A DNA stretch of 26,653 nt from Clostridiales bacterium (lineage in GTDB: Bacteria; Bacillota; Clostridia; Lachnospirales; JAITVM01). Positions 16,923 through 24,236 of the stretch are shown here, one piece after another. Where the stretch lies: the NCBI GenBank assembly GCA_031285815.1, contig JAITVM010000008.1, positions 1-26,653 on the forward strand, read 5' to 3'. Every line of letters begins with the position of its first letter. Positions within the stretch are counted from its first letter, which is position 1. Both the position numbers and the translations under genes were made by a program. The notes below the pieces were generated by a model. It did no database searches. It worked only from the letters and a program-made list of their open reading frames with translations, and was not told the DNA's origin.

Positions 16923-16970
16923 ACCTTGATCATTAGATTTATATTTAACTATTTAATGGCTAGACAACTA

Positions 16971-17369
16971 TTAAGTAGTTGCTGGTGCACCAGAAGAAGA
17001 ACCGCTACCACCACCAATATTATAGAATTTATCTGTATCTATCTGCGTAGCTCCAACCTTAGTTGTAAGCGTCATTGCAGTAGCGTTAAATTCATACTCA
17101 ACTGTAGGTGTTTTAGTTTTGAAATCTGCATCAATATACTCTTCAGTTATAAGTTCTTGAAGACCAGTAGGAAAGTGCCCTTCAGCCAATTGGAACATAG
17201 GGATAATACCTACAAGAGTCCTATGGTTTGCTAATGCAGTAGTTTTTGTTGCCTCTTCACTCATTTTTGCCATCCTAGGTACGGCTATAGCAACCAAAAT
17301 ACCGATAATAGCCATAACAACGAGTAACTCAACTAAAGTAAAGCCTTTTGCCCTGTTTTTTGTTTTCAT
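16971..17369 (-). CDS. pilA: Major type IV pilin
   Basis: This is the structural subunit of the pilus fibre. In the 132 residues, the leader MKTKNRAKG is cleaved before FTLVELLVVMAIIGILVAIA, with mature Phe1 and Glu5, the classic type IVa/pseudopilin start. The globular domain is short (mature 123 residues), has no Cys pair, and ends in a Gly/Ser/Pro-rich tail. It is chosen as major pilin because it is the shortest, has the most canonical N-terminus, and is bracketed by its own 5' leader and 3' stem-loop. It starts with ATG behind TTGGGGGA. A much stronger Shine-Dalgarno site occurs about 110 nt upstream in the leader. A role as a minor pilin cannot be excluded without expression data. Confidence 0.9.
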   Translation of the reverse strand: MKTKNRAKGFTLVELLVVMAIIGILVAIAVPRMAKMSEEATKTTALANHRTLVGIIPMFQLAEGHFPTGLQELITEEYIDADFKTKTPTVEYEFNATAMTLTTKVGATQIDTDKFYNIGGGSGSSSGAPATT

Positions 17370-17437
17370 TCTAGGAAATCCCCCAATAATATTTTTTTTG
17401 TTTTCCGGTTAAACCGGTATGGATGAAATAAAAACAT

Positions 17438-17486
17438 TTATTGCGTTCGGAATAAGCAGTTAGGGATCACATAAAGATTCCTCCTT
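17438..17486 (-). promoter_or_regulatory. pilA leader: strong Shine-Dalgarno with start-stop or 10-codon ORF
   Basis: On the - strand AAGGAGG (17480-17486), the best ribosome-binding match in the region, is followed after 7 nt by ATG-TGA (17472-17467). An overlapping GTG, 9 nt from the same site, opens a 10-codon frame ending at 17438 (MIPNCLFRTQ). pilA itself starts about 70 nt further on. Such a site could act as a leader cistron or as an mRNA 5' stabiliser. Confidence 0.5.
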
Positions 17487-17510
17487 GTTATTCAAATGTT
17501 TTATTTAAAA

Positions 17511-17535
17511 CCGGGCCGTTTAATAAAAAGCCCAA
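17511..17535 (-). terminator. Weak stem-loop after pilC
   Basis: On the - strand TTGGGC and GCCCGG pair (four G-C, two G-U) around a 13-nt loop, followed by TTTTAAAT. It lies 33 nt upstream of the pilC stop on the + coordinate scale, i.e. just past the gene end, and is at most a partial terminator. Confidence 0.3.
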
Positions 17536-17567
17536 TTAAAAATCATAATTTAATTATTGCTTATGTG

Positions 17568-18788
17568 CTATTGAAACATATCCGGGCTGGAGCTCATTGT
17601 AAACATCGGGATCATAACCGACATAACAACGCCGCCAATAACAACACCCATTATCAATATCATAGCCGGCTCTATTAATGAAAGGAGCCTAGAAACACCG
17701 GCGTCAAACTCTTCATCATAATAATCGGCAGTTTTAAGCAAAAGCTCGTCTATAGTACCGGTCTCTTCACCAATCCCCAGCATAGAAACCATCATCTGCG
17801 GGAATAAGCCGGTCTTCTTTAATTCACCTGTCAAGGTCAAACCACGCTTAACGCCGTCGCTGGCCACAGAAATAGCTTTTGTGACTATTACGTTATTCGT
17901 CGTTTCGCCCGATATGGCTAATGCATTTACTACAGAAATACCGCTTTGCATTAAAGTAGACATAGTCCTTGTAAACCTTGCGGTAACAATTTGGGTCATC
18001 GGTTCGCGCAATATCCTACTGCTTAGCAGAAAGTGGTCATAATTATATCTGCCCCTGTCTGTAGCAAGGTAGGATTTTATCGATACAAACCCGCCAATAG
18101 CAGCTGCCAGGAATATATACCAAAATTTTTGCATTATATCAGACAAACCCATTACCATCCTGGTGATTAGTGGCAGCTCCATATTCATGCCATTAAATAA
18201 ATCTTTAAAAGTCGGCAGTATGAATACCATTAAAACCACTACAGCTCCTACTGTCATAACCCCTAATATAGTAGGGTAAGTTAATGCGCCTTTAACCCTA
18301 TTGTTGATTTTATTTTCCTTGGTATAATGCAGGGACATCCTTTCCAGTACCTCGTCTAATTTACCGGTTGCTTCCCCCGCCTCTACCATAGTAACCAGGA
18401 TTTTAGGGAAAACTTTCGGAAATTCTTTCATGGATTTGGAAAGCAAAGCGCCTTGCTTAAGCGACTGGGATACGCTTTTTAGCGCCCCGCGCAAAGCCAC
18501 ATTTGCGGTCTGGGCTTCTTGTATGTCAAGCGCCCTGTTTATCGGCATGCCTGTATTAAGCATCGCGGATAATTGCTTACAAAATGTAGCTAAATCTGAA
18601 ACTTTAACTTTTTTTTCAGTCAGTGGTAAGTTAATAGAAATTGAATGTTTATCTTCTGTGATTTGAATCGGTGATTGGTGCCTGCTCTTTAAAATCGAGA
18701 TAGCATCGTCTTTAGAATTGGCATCGATTTTGCCTTCGATAATTTGACCGTTAGCTTGGACTGCTCTGTACTTGTACGGTACACCCAA
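17568..18788 (-). CDS. pilC: Type IV pilus platform protein PilC (GspF family)
   Basis: PilC is the inner-membrane platform on which PilB and PilT act to insert or remove pilins. The 406-residue protein starts MGVPYKYRAVQANGQIIEGK, the usual N-terminal strand pair. It has two T2SSF repeats, FCKQLSAMLNTGMPINRALD (69-88) and FTRTMSTLMQSGISVVNALA (272-291), and membrane helices at about 172-194, 222-240 and 371-398. The length matches the family. It uses TTG, as no ATG fits and GAGGGGGG lies at suitable spacing. It is the first gene of the pilus operon, with a 415-nt AT-rich region upstream. Confidence 0.95.
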   Translation of the reverse strand: MGVPYKYRAVQANGQIIEGKIDANSKDDAISILKSRHQSPIQITEDKHSISINLPLTEKKVKVSDLATFCKQLSAMLNTGMPINRALDIQEAQTANVALRGALKSVSQSLKQGALLSKSMKEFPKVFPKILVTMVEAGEATGKLDEVLERMSLHYTKENKINNRVKGALTYPTILGVMTVGAVVVLMVFILPTFKDLFNGMNMELPLITRMVMGLSDIMQKFWYIFLAAAIGGFVSIKSYLATDRGRYNYDHFLLSSRILREPMTQIVTARFTRTMSTLMQSGISVVNALAISGETTNNVIVTKAISVASDGVKRGLTLTGELKKTGLFPQMMVSMLGIGEETGTIDELLLKTADYYDEEFDAGVSRLLSLIEPAMILIMGVVIGGVVMSVMIPMFTMSSSPDMFQ

Positions 18789-18908
18789 AAGCGGTCCCCC
18801 CTCAAAGTTATTTATTTTTTAGCTAACTTTATATCGTCATTTTCGATTTGTACTTTAGAATTTTTTTTGCTATTTAACTTTGTTGATTAAAAATTGTTTC
18901 CGGATATA

Positions 18909-18935
18909 ATATCGTCCGGCTATAATTTTTACTTA
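18909..18935 (-). promoter_or_regulatory. Candidate sigma-D (motility sigma) promoter of the pilus operon
   Basis: On the - strand TAAG (18932-18935), exactly 15 nt, then GACGATAT (18909-18916). The sigma-D consensus is TAAA-N15-GCCGATAT, so the match is 3 of 4 and 7 of 8. It would start an RNA about 110 nt upstream of pilC. Confidence 0.3.
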
Positions 18936-19120
18936 ACAATAAATTTTAATATTATTTCGATTTTTTTCTTTCGCCTATTTAATATCGAAATAAATAAAAA
19001 TTTACTTTAAAAAGTTGCTTAATGCTATTTTTTTTGCTTACAACTTATAAAAAGCAAAATTATTTACAGGATATTTATCGCCCATAACACGCCACGGCTT
19101 AACTGTAAAATATTAGCTAT

Positions 19121-19173
19121 AAAAACGGGTGGCCAGGCCCCCAGAAAGTTACCGCAAAATAAAAAAGCCACCC
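19121..19173 (-). terminator. Terminator after the HEAT-repeat gene
   Basis: GGGTGGC (19127-19133) pairs with GCCACCC (19167-19173) across a 33-nt loop. On the - strand the stem is followed by GTTTTTATAG, a short U-tract. The large loop makes it less certain. Confidence 0.5.
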
Positions 19174-19203
19174 ATAATATTTTAAGGCGGCGGTTTAGTA
19201 AGC

Positions 19204-19857
19204 TTATAATATCTCCAAAAGCCTTTCTGCAAAATCTATAACCACAAGGCTCTCTTCATCTTCTAATAATTCCAGCATCATTCTTTTTATAGCCGGGCGG
19301 TTTTTTGCATTTTTAACTTCACGCAAAAGGTTAATAGCCGAGCATCTTATATGATAATCTTCATTTTTTAAATACTTGCCCATTTCTAAAAGGTATTCCT
19401 CAACACCAAACAAATACAGGCCGTAACAGCAGGATAGGGCACAGGAGCTGTCGTTAGAAGATTCCAAAATATCTATTAAAAAATCTATTTCATCATTAGA
19501 TATCTGGGTTAAAGAGATAAGTATATCTATCCAAGACAAAATGGCGTAGCTTTTTGCAATCCCGTCAGGCTCTTCTTTAATTATTTTTTTAAGGTATGCC
19601 GATACCTCAGATTCTTTATACGCCGACAAAGAATCATATACCTCTGTCCTAACATTTCCGTCGCTGTCATTAATAAGCCTAAGCAAGATATTTTTTGTCC
19701 GGACATCTTTTTCATAAGCGCAAAGCCTGGCAACCTTTATCCTAATCAGCGGGTAATCAGAGTAGCTTAGCCTTATGAGCGTTTCATAATCACAACTATC
19801 CCATTGCTTTTTTTCTTCGATAGCAAAAATAGCATCTTCTGATGATGAATCAATCAT
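19204..19857 (-). CDS. HEAT-repeat-like protein
   Basis: The 217-residue, cytoplasmic-looking protein is all-helical, built of about six helix pairs with the HEAT rhythm, for example DYPLIRIKVARLCAYEKD, SDGNVRTEVYDSLSAYKE and EDYHIRCSAINLLREVKN, each with the conserved Asp/Arg. HEAT proteins generally serve as protein-binding scaffolds; I cannot name a partner. It starts with ATG behind AGGGGGA and has its own terminator, so it is a separate unit from pilC, 415 nt away. A link to the pili is only suggested by position. Confidence 0.72.
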   Translation of the reverse strand: MIDSSSEDAIFAIEEKKQWDSCDYETLIRLSYSDYPLIRIKVARLCAYEKDVRTKNILLRLINDSDGNVRTEVYDSLSAYKESEVSAYLKKIIKEEPDGIAKSYAILSWIDILISLTQISNDEIDFLIDILESSNDSSCALSCCYGLYLFGVEEYLLEMGKYLKNEDYHIRCSAINLLREVKNAKNRPAIKRMMLELLEDEESLVVIDFAERLLEIL

Positions 19858-20072
19858 GTAAAATCCCCCTATTAAATTTTTCCCCTATTGATACCAGCTT
19901 ATAAACAGCAAGCCTTCTAAAGCCGGTACTTTTACTTATACTAAATTTAAGTTAAAGCAAATAAGTTTTACATGGTAAAATCTGTTTAATTATATGTGAT
20001 ACAAACTTTCCCAACTTCATTATCGTCTAAAGTAAAAAAAATATTACATAAAAATTAAAAATTGTTTATGGG

Positions 20073-20133
20073 CAAAAAAATAAGCGCCAAGCCCTCCGGC
20101 CAATCTAAGGTATTGGCAAGGTTTTTGGCACTT
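20073..20133 (-). terminator. Terminator of the TetR-family gene
   Basis: Nested stems: AAGCGCCAA (20082-20090) pairs with TTGGCACTT (20125-20133, one G-U), and an inner GCCAAT/ATTGGC adds to it. The - strand then has a run of seven T (20074-20080). It begins 13 nt after the stop of the regulator gene. Confidence 0.7.
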
Positions 20134-20145
20134 TTAAAAAACATA

Positions 20146-20766
20146 TCACACAAACAAGTAATTGTATATTAAATCAAAAAGTTCTTTTTTAAGGTTTTCA
20201 TCCAGGATGCGCATCTCATTAAAAATAGCTTTTGTAATTGTAGACTCAAGAATATTATGAATAAAGAAAGCGGCAACATAAATATCCACAGCCTTCAGTT
20301 CCCTGCCCCAGTTAGTTAGCGCCCTTGATAAATGCCCTTGTATTTCTGATTCGAAGGACGATATATGCTTACTAAAATCATTATTGGTCATACCAACCGC
20401 CATAATTTGTTTTTGGAACTCCGGCATCACTTTATATGCTTTGAAATAATTATTAATTAGCTGTGAGACTACCCTGTCTTTTCTATTTAGGGAGCCTAGG
20501 CTGTCTAGCGCCAATTCTTTCTTAAGCCTATTTATATATATTTCAAAGCATTCATAAAAAAGGTCTTTCTTATCATTGTATATTTGATATAAGCTTTCAA
20601 TATTTATATCGGCTATTTTAGAAAGCTCTTCGAAAGTAGAATTATAATAGCCTTTTTTTGAAAATAAAATTATTGCTATCTGTAGAATATGTTTTTTAAT
20701 CTGCAATGCTTCTTTATCATTAGGAGTATTTAAATAACCTTGCAATTTAAGCCACCCCTTAGCCAT
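20146..20766 (-). CDS. TetR/AcrR-family transcriptional regulator
   Basis: The 206-residue protein has the family's N-terminal three-helix DNA-binding domain (about 22-68): an ILQIAIILFSKKGYYNST helix, then the HTH FEELSKIADINIESLYQIY with the Tyr-x-x-Tyr recognition end, and DKKDLFYECF starting the ligand domain. The variable C-terminal domain gives no ligand hint. A leader of about 20 residues precedes helix 1. It starts with ATG behind GGGTGATC. A palindrome at 20782-20803 directly upstream suggests autoregulation. It is monocistronic; its targets may be itself or its neighbours. Confidence 0.9.
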   Translation of the reverse strand: MAKGWLKLQGYLNTPNDKEALQIKKHILQIAIILFSKKGYYNSTFEELSKIADINIESLYQIYNDKKDLFYECFEIYINRLKKELALDSLGSLNRKDRVVSQLINNYFKAYKVMPEFQKQIMAVGMTNNDFSKHISSFESEIQGHLSRALTNWGRELKAVDIYVAAFFIHNILESTITKAIFNEMRILDENLKKELFDLIYNYLFV

Positions 20767-20781
20767 TAATAATGATCACCC

Positions 20782-20803
20782 TGCATAAATTATAATTTAT
20801 ACA
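20782..20803. promoter_or_regulatory. Palindromic operator candidate of the TetR-family gene
   Basis: ATAAATTATAATTTAT (20785-20800) is a perfect 16-bp palindrome, and the flanks extend it to 22 bp with one mismatched pair. It contains TATAAT on both strands and lies immediately upstream of the regulator's ribosome-binding site, overlapping its likely -10 region. Confidence 0.5.
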
Positions 20804-20855
20804 GATACCATACAAATGACAAAAAAATTTTCGAATTTAAAAAAAATTATAAGGT

Positions 20856-20889
20856 GTAAAAACCCCTGTGTTTTTTGTACACAAGGGTT
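20856..20889 (-). terminator. Terminator of the prfA transcription unit
   Basis: AACCCCTGTGT (20861-20871) pairs over 11 bp, with one G-U, with ACACAAGGGTT (20879-20889). On the - strand the stem runs into TTTTTACACC. It lies 29 nt past the prfA stop. Confidence 0.85.
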
Positions 20890-20917
20890 ATCCGGCTTAT
20901 TGATGATGATTTAAATA

Positions 20918-21979
20918 CTATGCTTTCAATTTTTCCGCCTGCATCGCGGCATTAAGCGTATCCATTATTTCGTCCAGGTCCCCGTCTAAAACAGCCTCGA
21001 GCCGGTGCAGGGTTAAATTGACCCTATGCTCAGAGACCCTGCCCTGCGGAAAATTATAAGTACGGATACGCTCGCTGCGGTCGCCTGTGCCCACTTGGGA
21101 TTTACGTTCCGCCGAGTATTCGCTCCTCTGGCGTTCAAGCTCTAAATCATAAAGCTTAGCGCGTAAAATCTTAAGCGCTTTGTCCCGGTTTTTAAGCTGG
21201 GATTTTTCATCCTGGCATGAAATTACTATGCCGGTTGGCGCATGGGTAACCCTAACAGCAGAGTCTGTAGTGTTTACTGATTGCCCGCCGTTTCCCGACG
21301 AACGGAACACATCTATCCTGACGTCATTCATATCAAGCTGTACGTCAACCTCTTCTGCCTCAGGCAGCACGGCAACGGTAACCGTTGAAGTGTGGATACG
21401 CCCGCCGCTTTCAGTAGTGGGTATACGCTGGACACGGTGCACGCCGCTTTCATATTTTAAACGTGAATAAGCGCCCTTGCCGTGTATCATAAAAGAAACT
21501 TCTTTAAAGCCGCCTAATTCTGACTCGTTACAATTTAAAAATTCGGTTTTCCACCTATTACGCTCGGCAAAGCGGCTATACATCCTATATAAATCCGCGG
21601 CGAACAAAGCGGCTTCATCCCCGCCTGCCCCGCCCCTGATCTCAACTATAACATTTTTATCATCATTAGGGTCTTTTGGCAGTAATAAAAACTTCAGCTC
21701 TTCTACCGTAGTTTCTAATTTAGCCTGGGCTTCTTTAATTTCTTCCTTAACCATTTGCCTAAAATCGTCGTCCAGGTTTTCCTCAAACATCTCTTTCGTT
21801 TCTTTTAGGGATTCATTTATCTTTTTGTACTCGCGGTATTTTTCTATAATATCAGTTAATGAACTATATTCCTTCATTAGCCCGCGCCATTCATTTTGGT
21901 TTGCAATAACCTCCGGGTCATTCACCTGGCCGGCTAAATTTTCATACCGCACTTCTATATCTTCAAGTTTACTAAACAT
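20918..21979 (-). CDS. prfA: Peptide chain release factor 1
   Basis: RF1 reads UAA and UAG in the ribosomal A site and triggers peptide release. I use the ATG at 21979 (353 aa) because AAGGTGG lies upstream; a GTG three codons earlier has no room for a ribosome site. The catalytic GGQ is at 231-233 within RSSGNGGQSVNT. The codon-recognition tripeptide is PTT in RIPTTESGGRIHTS, the RF1-type PxT rather than the SPF of RF2. The length is normal. It follows prmC, the enzyme that methylates its GGQ glutamine, by a short gap in the same operon. Confidence 0.97.
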   Translation of the reverse strand: MFSKLEDIEVRYENLAGQVNDPEVIANQNEWRGLMKEYSSLTDIIEKYREYKKINESLKETKEMFEENLDDDFRQMVKEEIKEAQAKLETTVEELKFLLLPKDPNDDKNVIVEIRGGAGGDEAALFAADLYRMYSRFAERNRWKTEFLNCNESELGGFKEVSFMIHGKGAYSRLKYESGVHRVQRIPTTESGGRIHTSTVTVAVLPEAEEVDVQLDMNDVRIDVFRSSGNGGQSVNTTDSAVRVTHAPTGIVISCQDEKSQLKNRDKALKILRAKLYDLELERQRSEYSAERKSQVGTGDRSERIRTYNFPQGRVSEHRVNLTLHRLEAVLDGDLDEIMDTLNAAMQAEKLKA

Positions 21980-22004
21980 CCATGCCACCTTCTTTATTAA
22001 ACAT

Positions 22005-22853
22005 TCACCTATACTGCCCTACCACCACCCTATCCAGGCCCTGGTAGTCTTTTATCAGTTCTAAAAAAACTATATTATATTTTTGAAAAAGGCCCCGTAG
22101 CGCATTAGCCTGGTTAAAGCCTATCTCAAACATAATTAACCCACCAAAATTCAAATAATTTTTGGCATTAAAAAGAATATTTTTATAAAAACACAAACCA
22201 TCAGCCCCACCATCCAGCGCTAAAATAGGCTCAAAGCCTTTAACGTTTTGGCTTAACCGGTTTATTTCAGCCGACTCAATATACGGCGGGTTTGATATTA
22301 TTATATCAAATTTTTCGCCGCCAAGCCCGGACATTAAATCTGATTCAACAAATTTAACCTTATTGCTTACATTATTTATAAAAGCATTTTTTTTGGCCAC
22401 AGAAAGTGCCGCACCGCTTATATCTACCGCAGTGAAATCAAAATCAAAAAGCTTTGCCAGAGATATAATTATACAGCCGGAGCCAGTACCCAGCTCAAGT
22501 ATTTTTTTATACTTGCCGGTATGCAAATACTTAACACAGCGCTCCACTAAAATTTCCGTGTCCGGCCTGGGTATCAAGGTATTTTCATCCACATAAAAAC
22601 CATTCCCCATAAACTCGCATTTATTTATTAAGTATTGGACAGGCTTGTGCCTTGAGCGCTCATTTATTAACAGCTTATATTTTTCAAACATGCCTTCATC
22701 TAAAACCATATCCGGCCCTGTTATAACATACAAACTATCAACACCTGCAACATAAGCTAAAATCAGCCTTGCGTCCAGCATATAAGATTCGATATTATTA
22801 GCTTTTAAAATAGATTTCCCATAGCTATATGCCTCAGACAGTTTGGGGTTCAA
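22005..22853 (-). CDS. prmC: Release factor glutamine methyltransferase PrmC
   Basis: PrmC methylates the Gln of the GGQ motif of RF1 and RF2 with S-adenosylmethionine; its substrate gene prfA is directly downstream. Of 282 residues, the N-terminal helical substrate-binding domain is 1-85, the SAM-binding loop LELGTGSGCI is 119-128, and the catalytic NPPY is 188-191 in ISNPPYIES. The start is TTG at 22853: AAGGGGG lies 9 nt upstream, there is no ATG, and an in-frame stop lies just before. It overlaps the DUF1385 gene by 20 nt, suggesting coupled translation. Confidence 0.95.
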   Translation of the reverse strand: MNPKLSEAYSYGKSILKANNIESYMLDARLILAYVAGVDSLYVITGPDMVLDEGMFEKYKLLINERSRHKPVQYLINKCEFMGNGFYVDENTLIPRPDTEILVERCVKYLHTGKYKKILELGTGSGCIIISLAKLFDFDFTAVDISGAALSVAKKNAFINNVSNKVKFVESDLMSGLGGEKFDIIISNPPYIESAEINRLSQNVKGFEPILALDGGADGLCFYKNILFNAKNYLNFGGLIMFEIGFNQANALRGLFQKYNIVFLELIKDYQGLDRVVVGQYR

Positions 22854-23778
22854 CCTCCAAAACCCCCTTCATAGCAGCAATCGCTACTTCTATCTGGGCG
22901 TCGTCGGGCTCTATCGTAGTCCATTTTTGCAGTAAAAGCCCCGGCTTGCTAAAAAACTCCGCAAACGCCGATTCGCTCCTCCCTGCAAACCTAATAAGTT
23001 CATATGAGATGCCCGCCACAACCGGCACAAGTATAACCCGTGAAATAACCCGCATAAGCAAAACGTCAGTCTTTAAAAACATAAATACTATAATGCTCAC
23101 TATCATTACCAAAAATATAAAGCTTGTGCCACATCGCTTATGCAGCCTGGTGTGCTTCCTAACATTTTCAACAATCAATTCGTCGCCATGCTCAAGGCAG
23201 GCGATTGTTTTATGCTCGGCGCCGTGATACATAAAAACACGCTGTATGTCTTTCATTTTACTGATCAAAAACATATACCCTAAAAATATGGCCATTTTAA
23301 CAATGCCTTCTAATAGCGATAAAACATAAATAGACTCAAACTTTATCACAGATTTTATAAAACCGCTAATCAAAACCGGGAGCACCATAAAAATACCAAT
23401 TGAAAGCGCGATTGATATAGCCACAGCAAAACCCATAACTATATTAACAGCTTTGTCCCCAAATTTATCATACATAAACTTATCAAATTTTGATTCTTCC
23501 CCGCTATCGCCAACTTCTTCCACCCCCGCAATTTCCGCAGATTTCGTTAATATTTTCATACCAAGTACAAGCGAATCAACAAAAGCTGCCATACCCCTTA
23601 TTATAGGGAGCTTTAAAATAGGGTATTTGTTAGCCGGGGGCTTTAAATCTGTTTTTTCTAAATAAATGCCATTCTCAGGGGTGCGCACTGCAAGGGCATA
23701 AACTGTTTTCCCGCGCATCATAACCCCTTCTATTACCGCCTGGCCGCCAATATATGTTGGTGCTACATTTTTTTTCAT
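22834..23778 (-). CDS. DUF1385 (YqhQ-like) membrane protein
   Basis: The 314-residue protein has the family's opening YIGGQAVIEGVMMRGKTVYA and its conserved core FMYHGAEHKTIACLEHGDEL with nearby HTRLHKRCGTSF. About four hydrophobic helices lie around residues 105-175 and 205-255. The biochemical role is unknown; the family is widespread in Bacillota and often encoded next to rpmE, prmC and prfA, as here. It starts with ATG behind AAGGGGG. It lies 87 nt after rpmE with a terminator in between, so expression probably depends on read-through. Confidence 0.9.
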   Translation of the reverse strand: MKKNVAPTYIGGQAVIEGVMMRGKTVYALAVRTPENGIYLEKTDLKPPANKYPILKLPIIRGMAAFVDSLVLGMKILTKSAEIAGVEEVGDSGEESKFDKFMYDKFGDKAVNIVMGFAVAISIALSIGIFMVLPVLISGFIKSVIKFESIYVLSLLEGIVKMAIFLGYMFLISKMKDIQRVFMYHGAEHKTIACLEHGDELIVENVRKHTRLHKRCGTSFIFLVMIVSIIVFMFLKTDVLLMRVISRVILVPVVAGISYELIRFAGRSESAFAEFFSKPGLLLQKWTTIEPDDAQIEVAIAAMKGVLEVEPQTV

Positions 23779-23828
23779 TAACTATCCCCCTTTCTTTAAT
23801 ATTGCAATCAGAAATGCTACTGCCTAAC

Positions 23829-23856
23829 AAAAAAGAGCGGGTTTATCCCCACGCCC
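23829..23856 (-). terminator. Terminator after rpmE
   Basis: On the - strand AGGGC and GGG pair with CCC and GCTCT around GATAAA, leaving a 2-nt bulge and one G-U, and TTTTTTG follows. It lies 9 nt past the rpmE stop, so L31 mRNA is made in excess over the downstream genes. Confidence 0.7.
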
Positions 23857-23865
23857 TTAATTAAG

Positions 23866-24066
23866 CTACATATTGTATTTCTTTTTAAACTTCTCAACCC
23901 TGCCGCCTGCTTCAAGTAAAAGCTTTTGGCTCCCGGTGTAGAATGGGTGGCATTTTGAACAAACCTCAACAGTAATCTCTTCTTTAGTCGAGCCTGCCAC
24001 AAATTCGTTGCCACAATTGCAACGTACTTTAGCTTCATAATATTTTGGGTGTATCTTATCTTTCAT
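23866..24066 (-). CDS. rpmE: 50S ribosomal protein L31 (zinc-binding type)
   Basis: L31 is a component of the large ribosomal subunit near the subunit bridge. The 66 residues match the usual length. I place the start at the ATG at 24066, because a GTG three codons upstream sits too close to AGGAGAGG. Four zinc ligands are present, C16-x-C18 and C36-x-x-C39 (RCNCGN, VCSKCHPFYTG). This is the 'C+' form, which usually prevails under zinc sufficiency. It has a strong promoter and a structured leader. Confidence 0.96.
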   Translation of the reverse strand: MKDKIHPKYYEAKVRCNCGNEFVAGSTKEEITVEVCSKCHPFYTGSQKLLLEAGGRVEKFKKKYNM

Positions 24067-24088
24067 TTTGTTCACCTCTCCTATAGTT

Positions 24089-24191
24089 AGGACACATTTT
24101 GGCGTCCTTCGAGTTGGCTAAATTTATTAGCTTATACCAGCCCGTTTCATTGTAAATATTAGGCTAATATTATTTAGGCTCTTTGCCTAAA
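24089..24191 (-). promoter_or_regulatory. Structured 5' leader of rpmE (possible L31 autoregulatory RNA)
   Basis: Between the promoter and the ribosome site the - strand RNA has three hairpins: TTTAGGC/GCCTAAA (24173-24191, 5-nt loop); AATATTA-GGC-TAATATT just beside it; and AGGACGC/GTGTCCT (24089-24108, 6-nt loop) right before AGGAGAGG. Ribosomal-protein leaders with such compact stems are known, including for L31, but I cannot match this one to a consensus. Confidence 0.4.
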
Positions 24192-24204
24192 AACAACATT
24201 ATGT

Positions 24205-24233
24205 ATTATACCATAAGAAAAAACATGTTACAA
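24205..24233 (-). promoter_or_regulatory. Sigma-A promoter of rpmE
   Basis: On the - strand TTGTAA (24228-24233), exactly 17 nt, then TATAAT (24205-24210) with the extended -10 TG. The start of transcription would be near 24198, about 130 nt before the rpmE ATG. Confidence 0.8.
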
Positions 24234-24236
24234 TAA

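Larger units (their letters stand above)
18789..19203 (-). other. Upstream region of the pilus operon, AT-rich, no gene seen
   Basis: I found no convincing gene in these 415 nt. The right end holds the terminator of the HEAT-repeat gene. In the middle are a 9-bp inverted repeat, TTATTTCGA (18952-18960) with TCGAAATAA (18985-18993), another TTTCGAT copy at 18841-18847, and a small stem CCGGA/TCCGG (18900-18919). A sigma-D-like promoter candidate lies at 18909-18935. I see no good sigma-A -35/-10 pair. The remainder is long A/T tracts. Confidence 0.55.

Noticed and set aside
18789..19203. A small gene or sigma-54 promoter upstream of pilC
   Set aside because: No frame with a ribosome site and credible composition, and no GG-N10-GC element at suitable spacing.
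24173..24191. The TTTAGGC/GCCTAAA hairpin as terminator of the RluA-family gene
   Set aside because: It lies downstream of the strong rpmE promoter, and no U-tract follows, so it is better seen as part of the rpmE leader.
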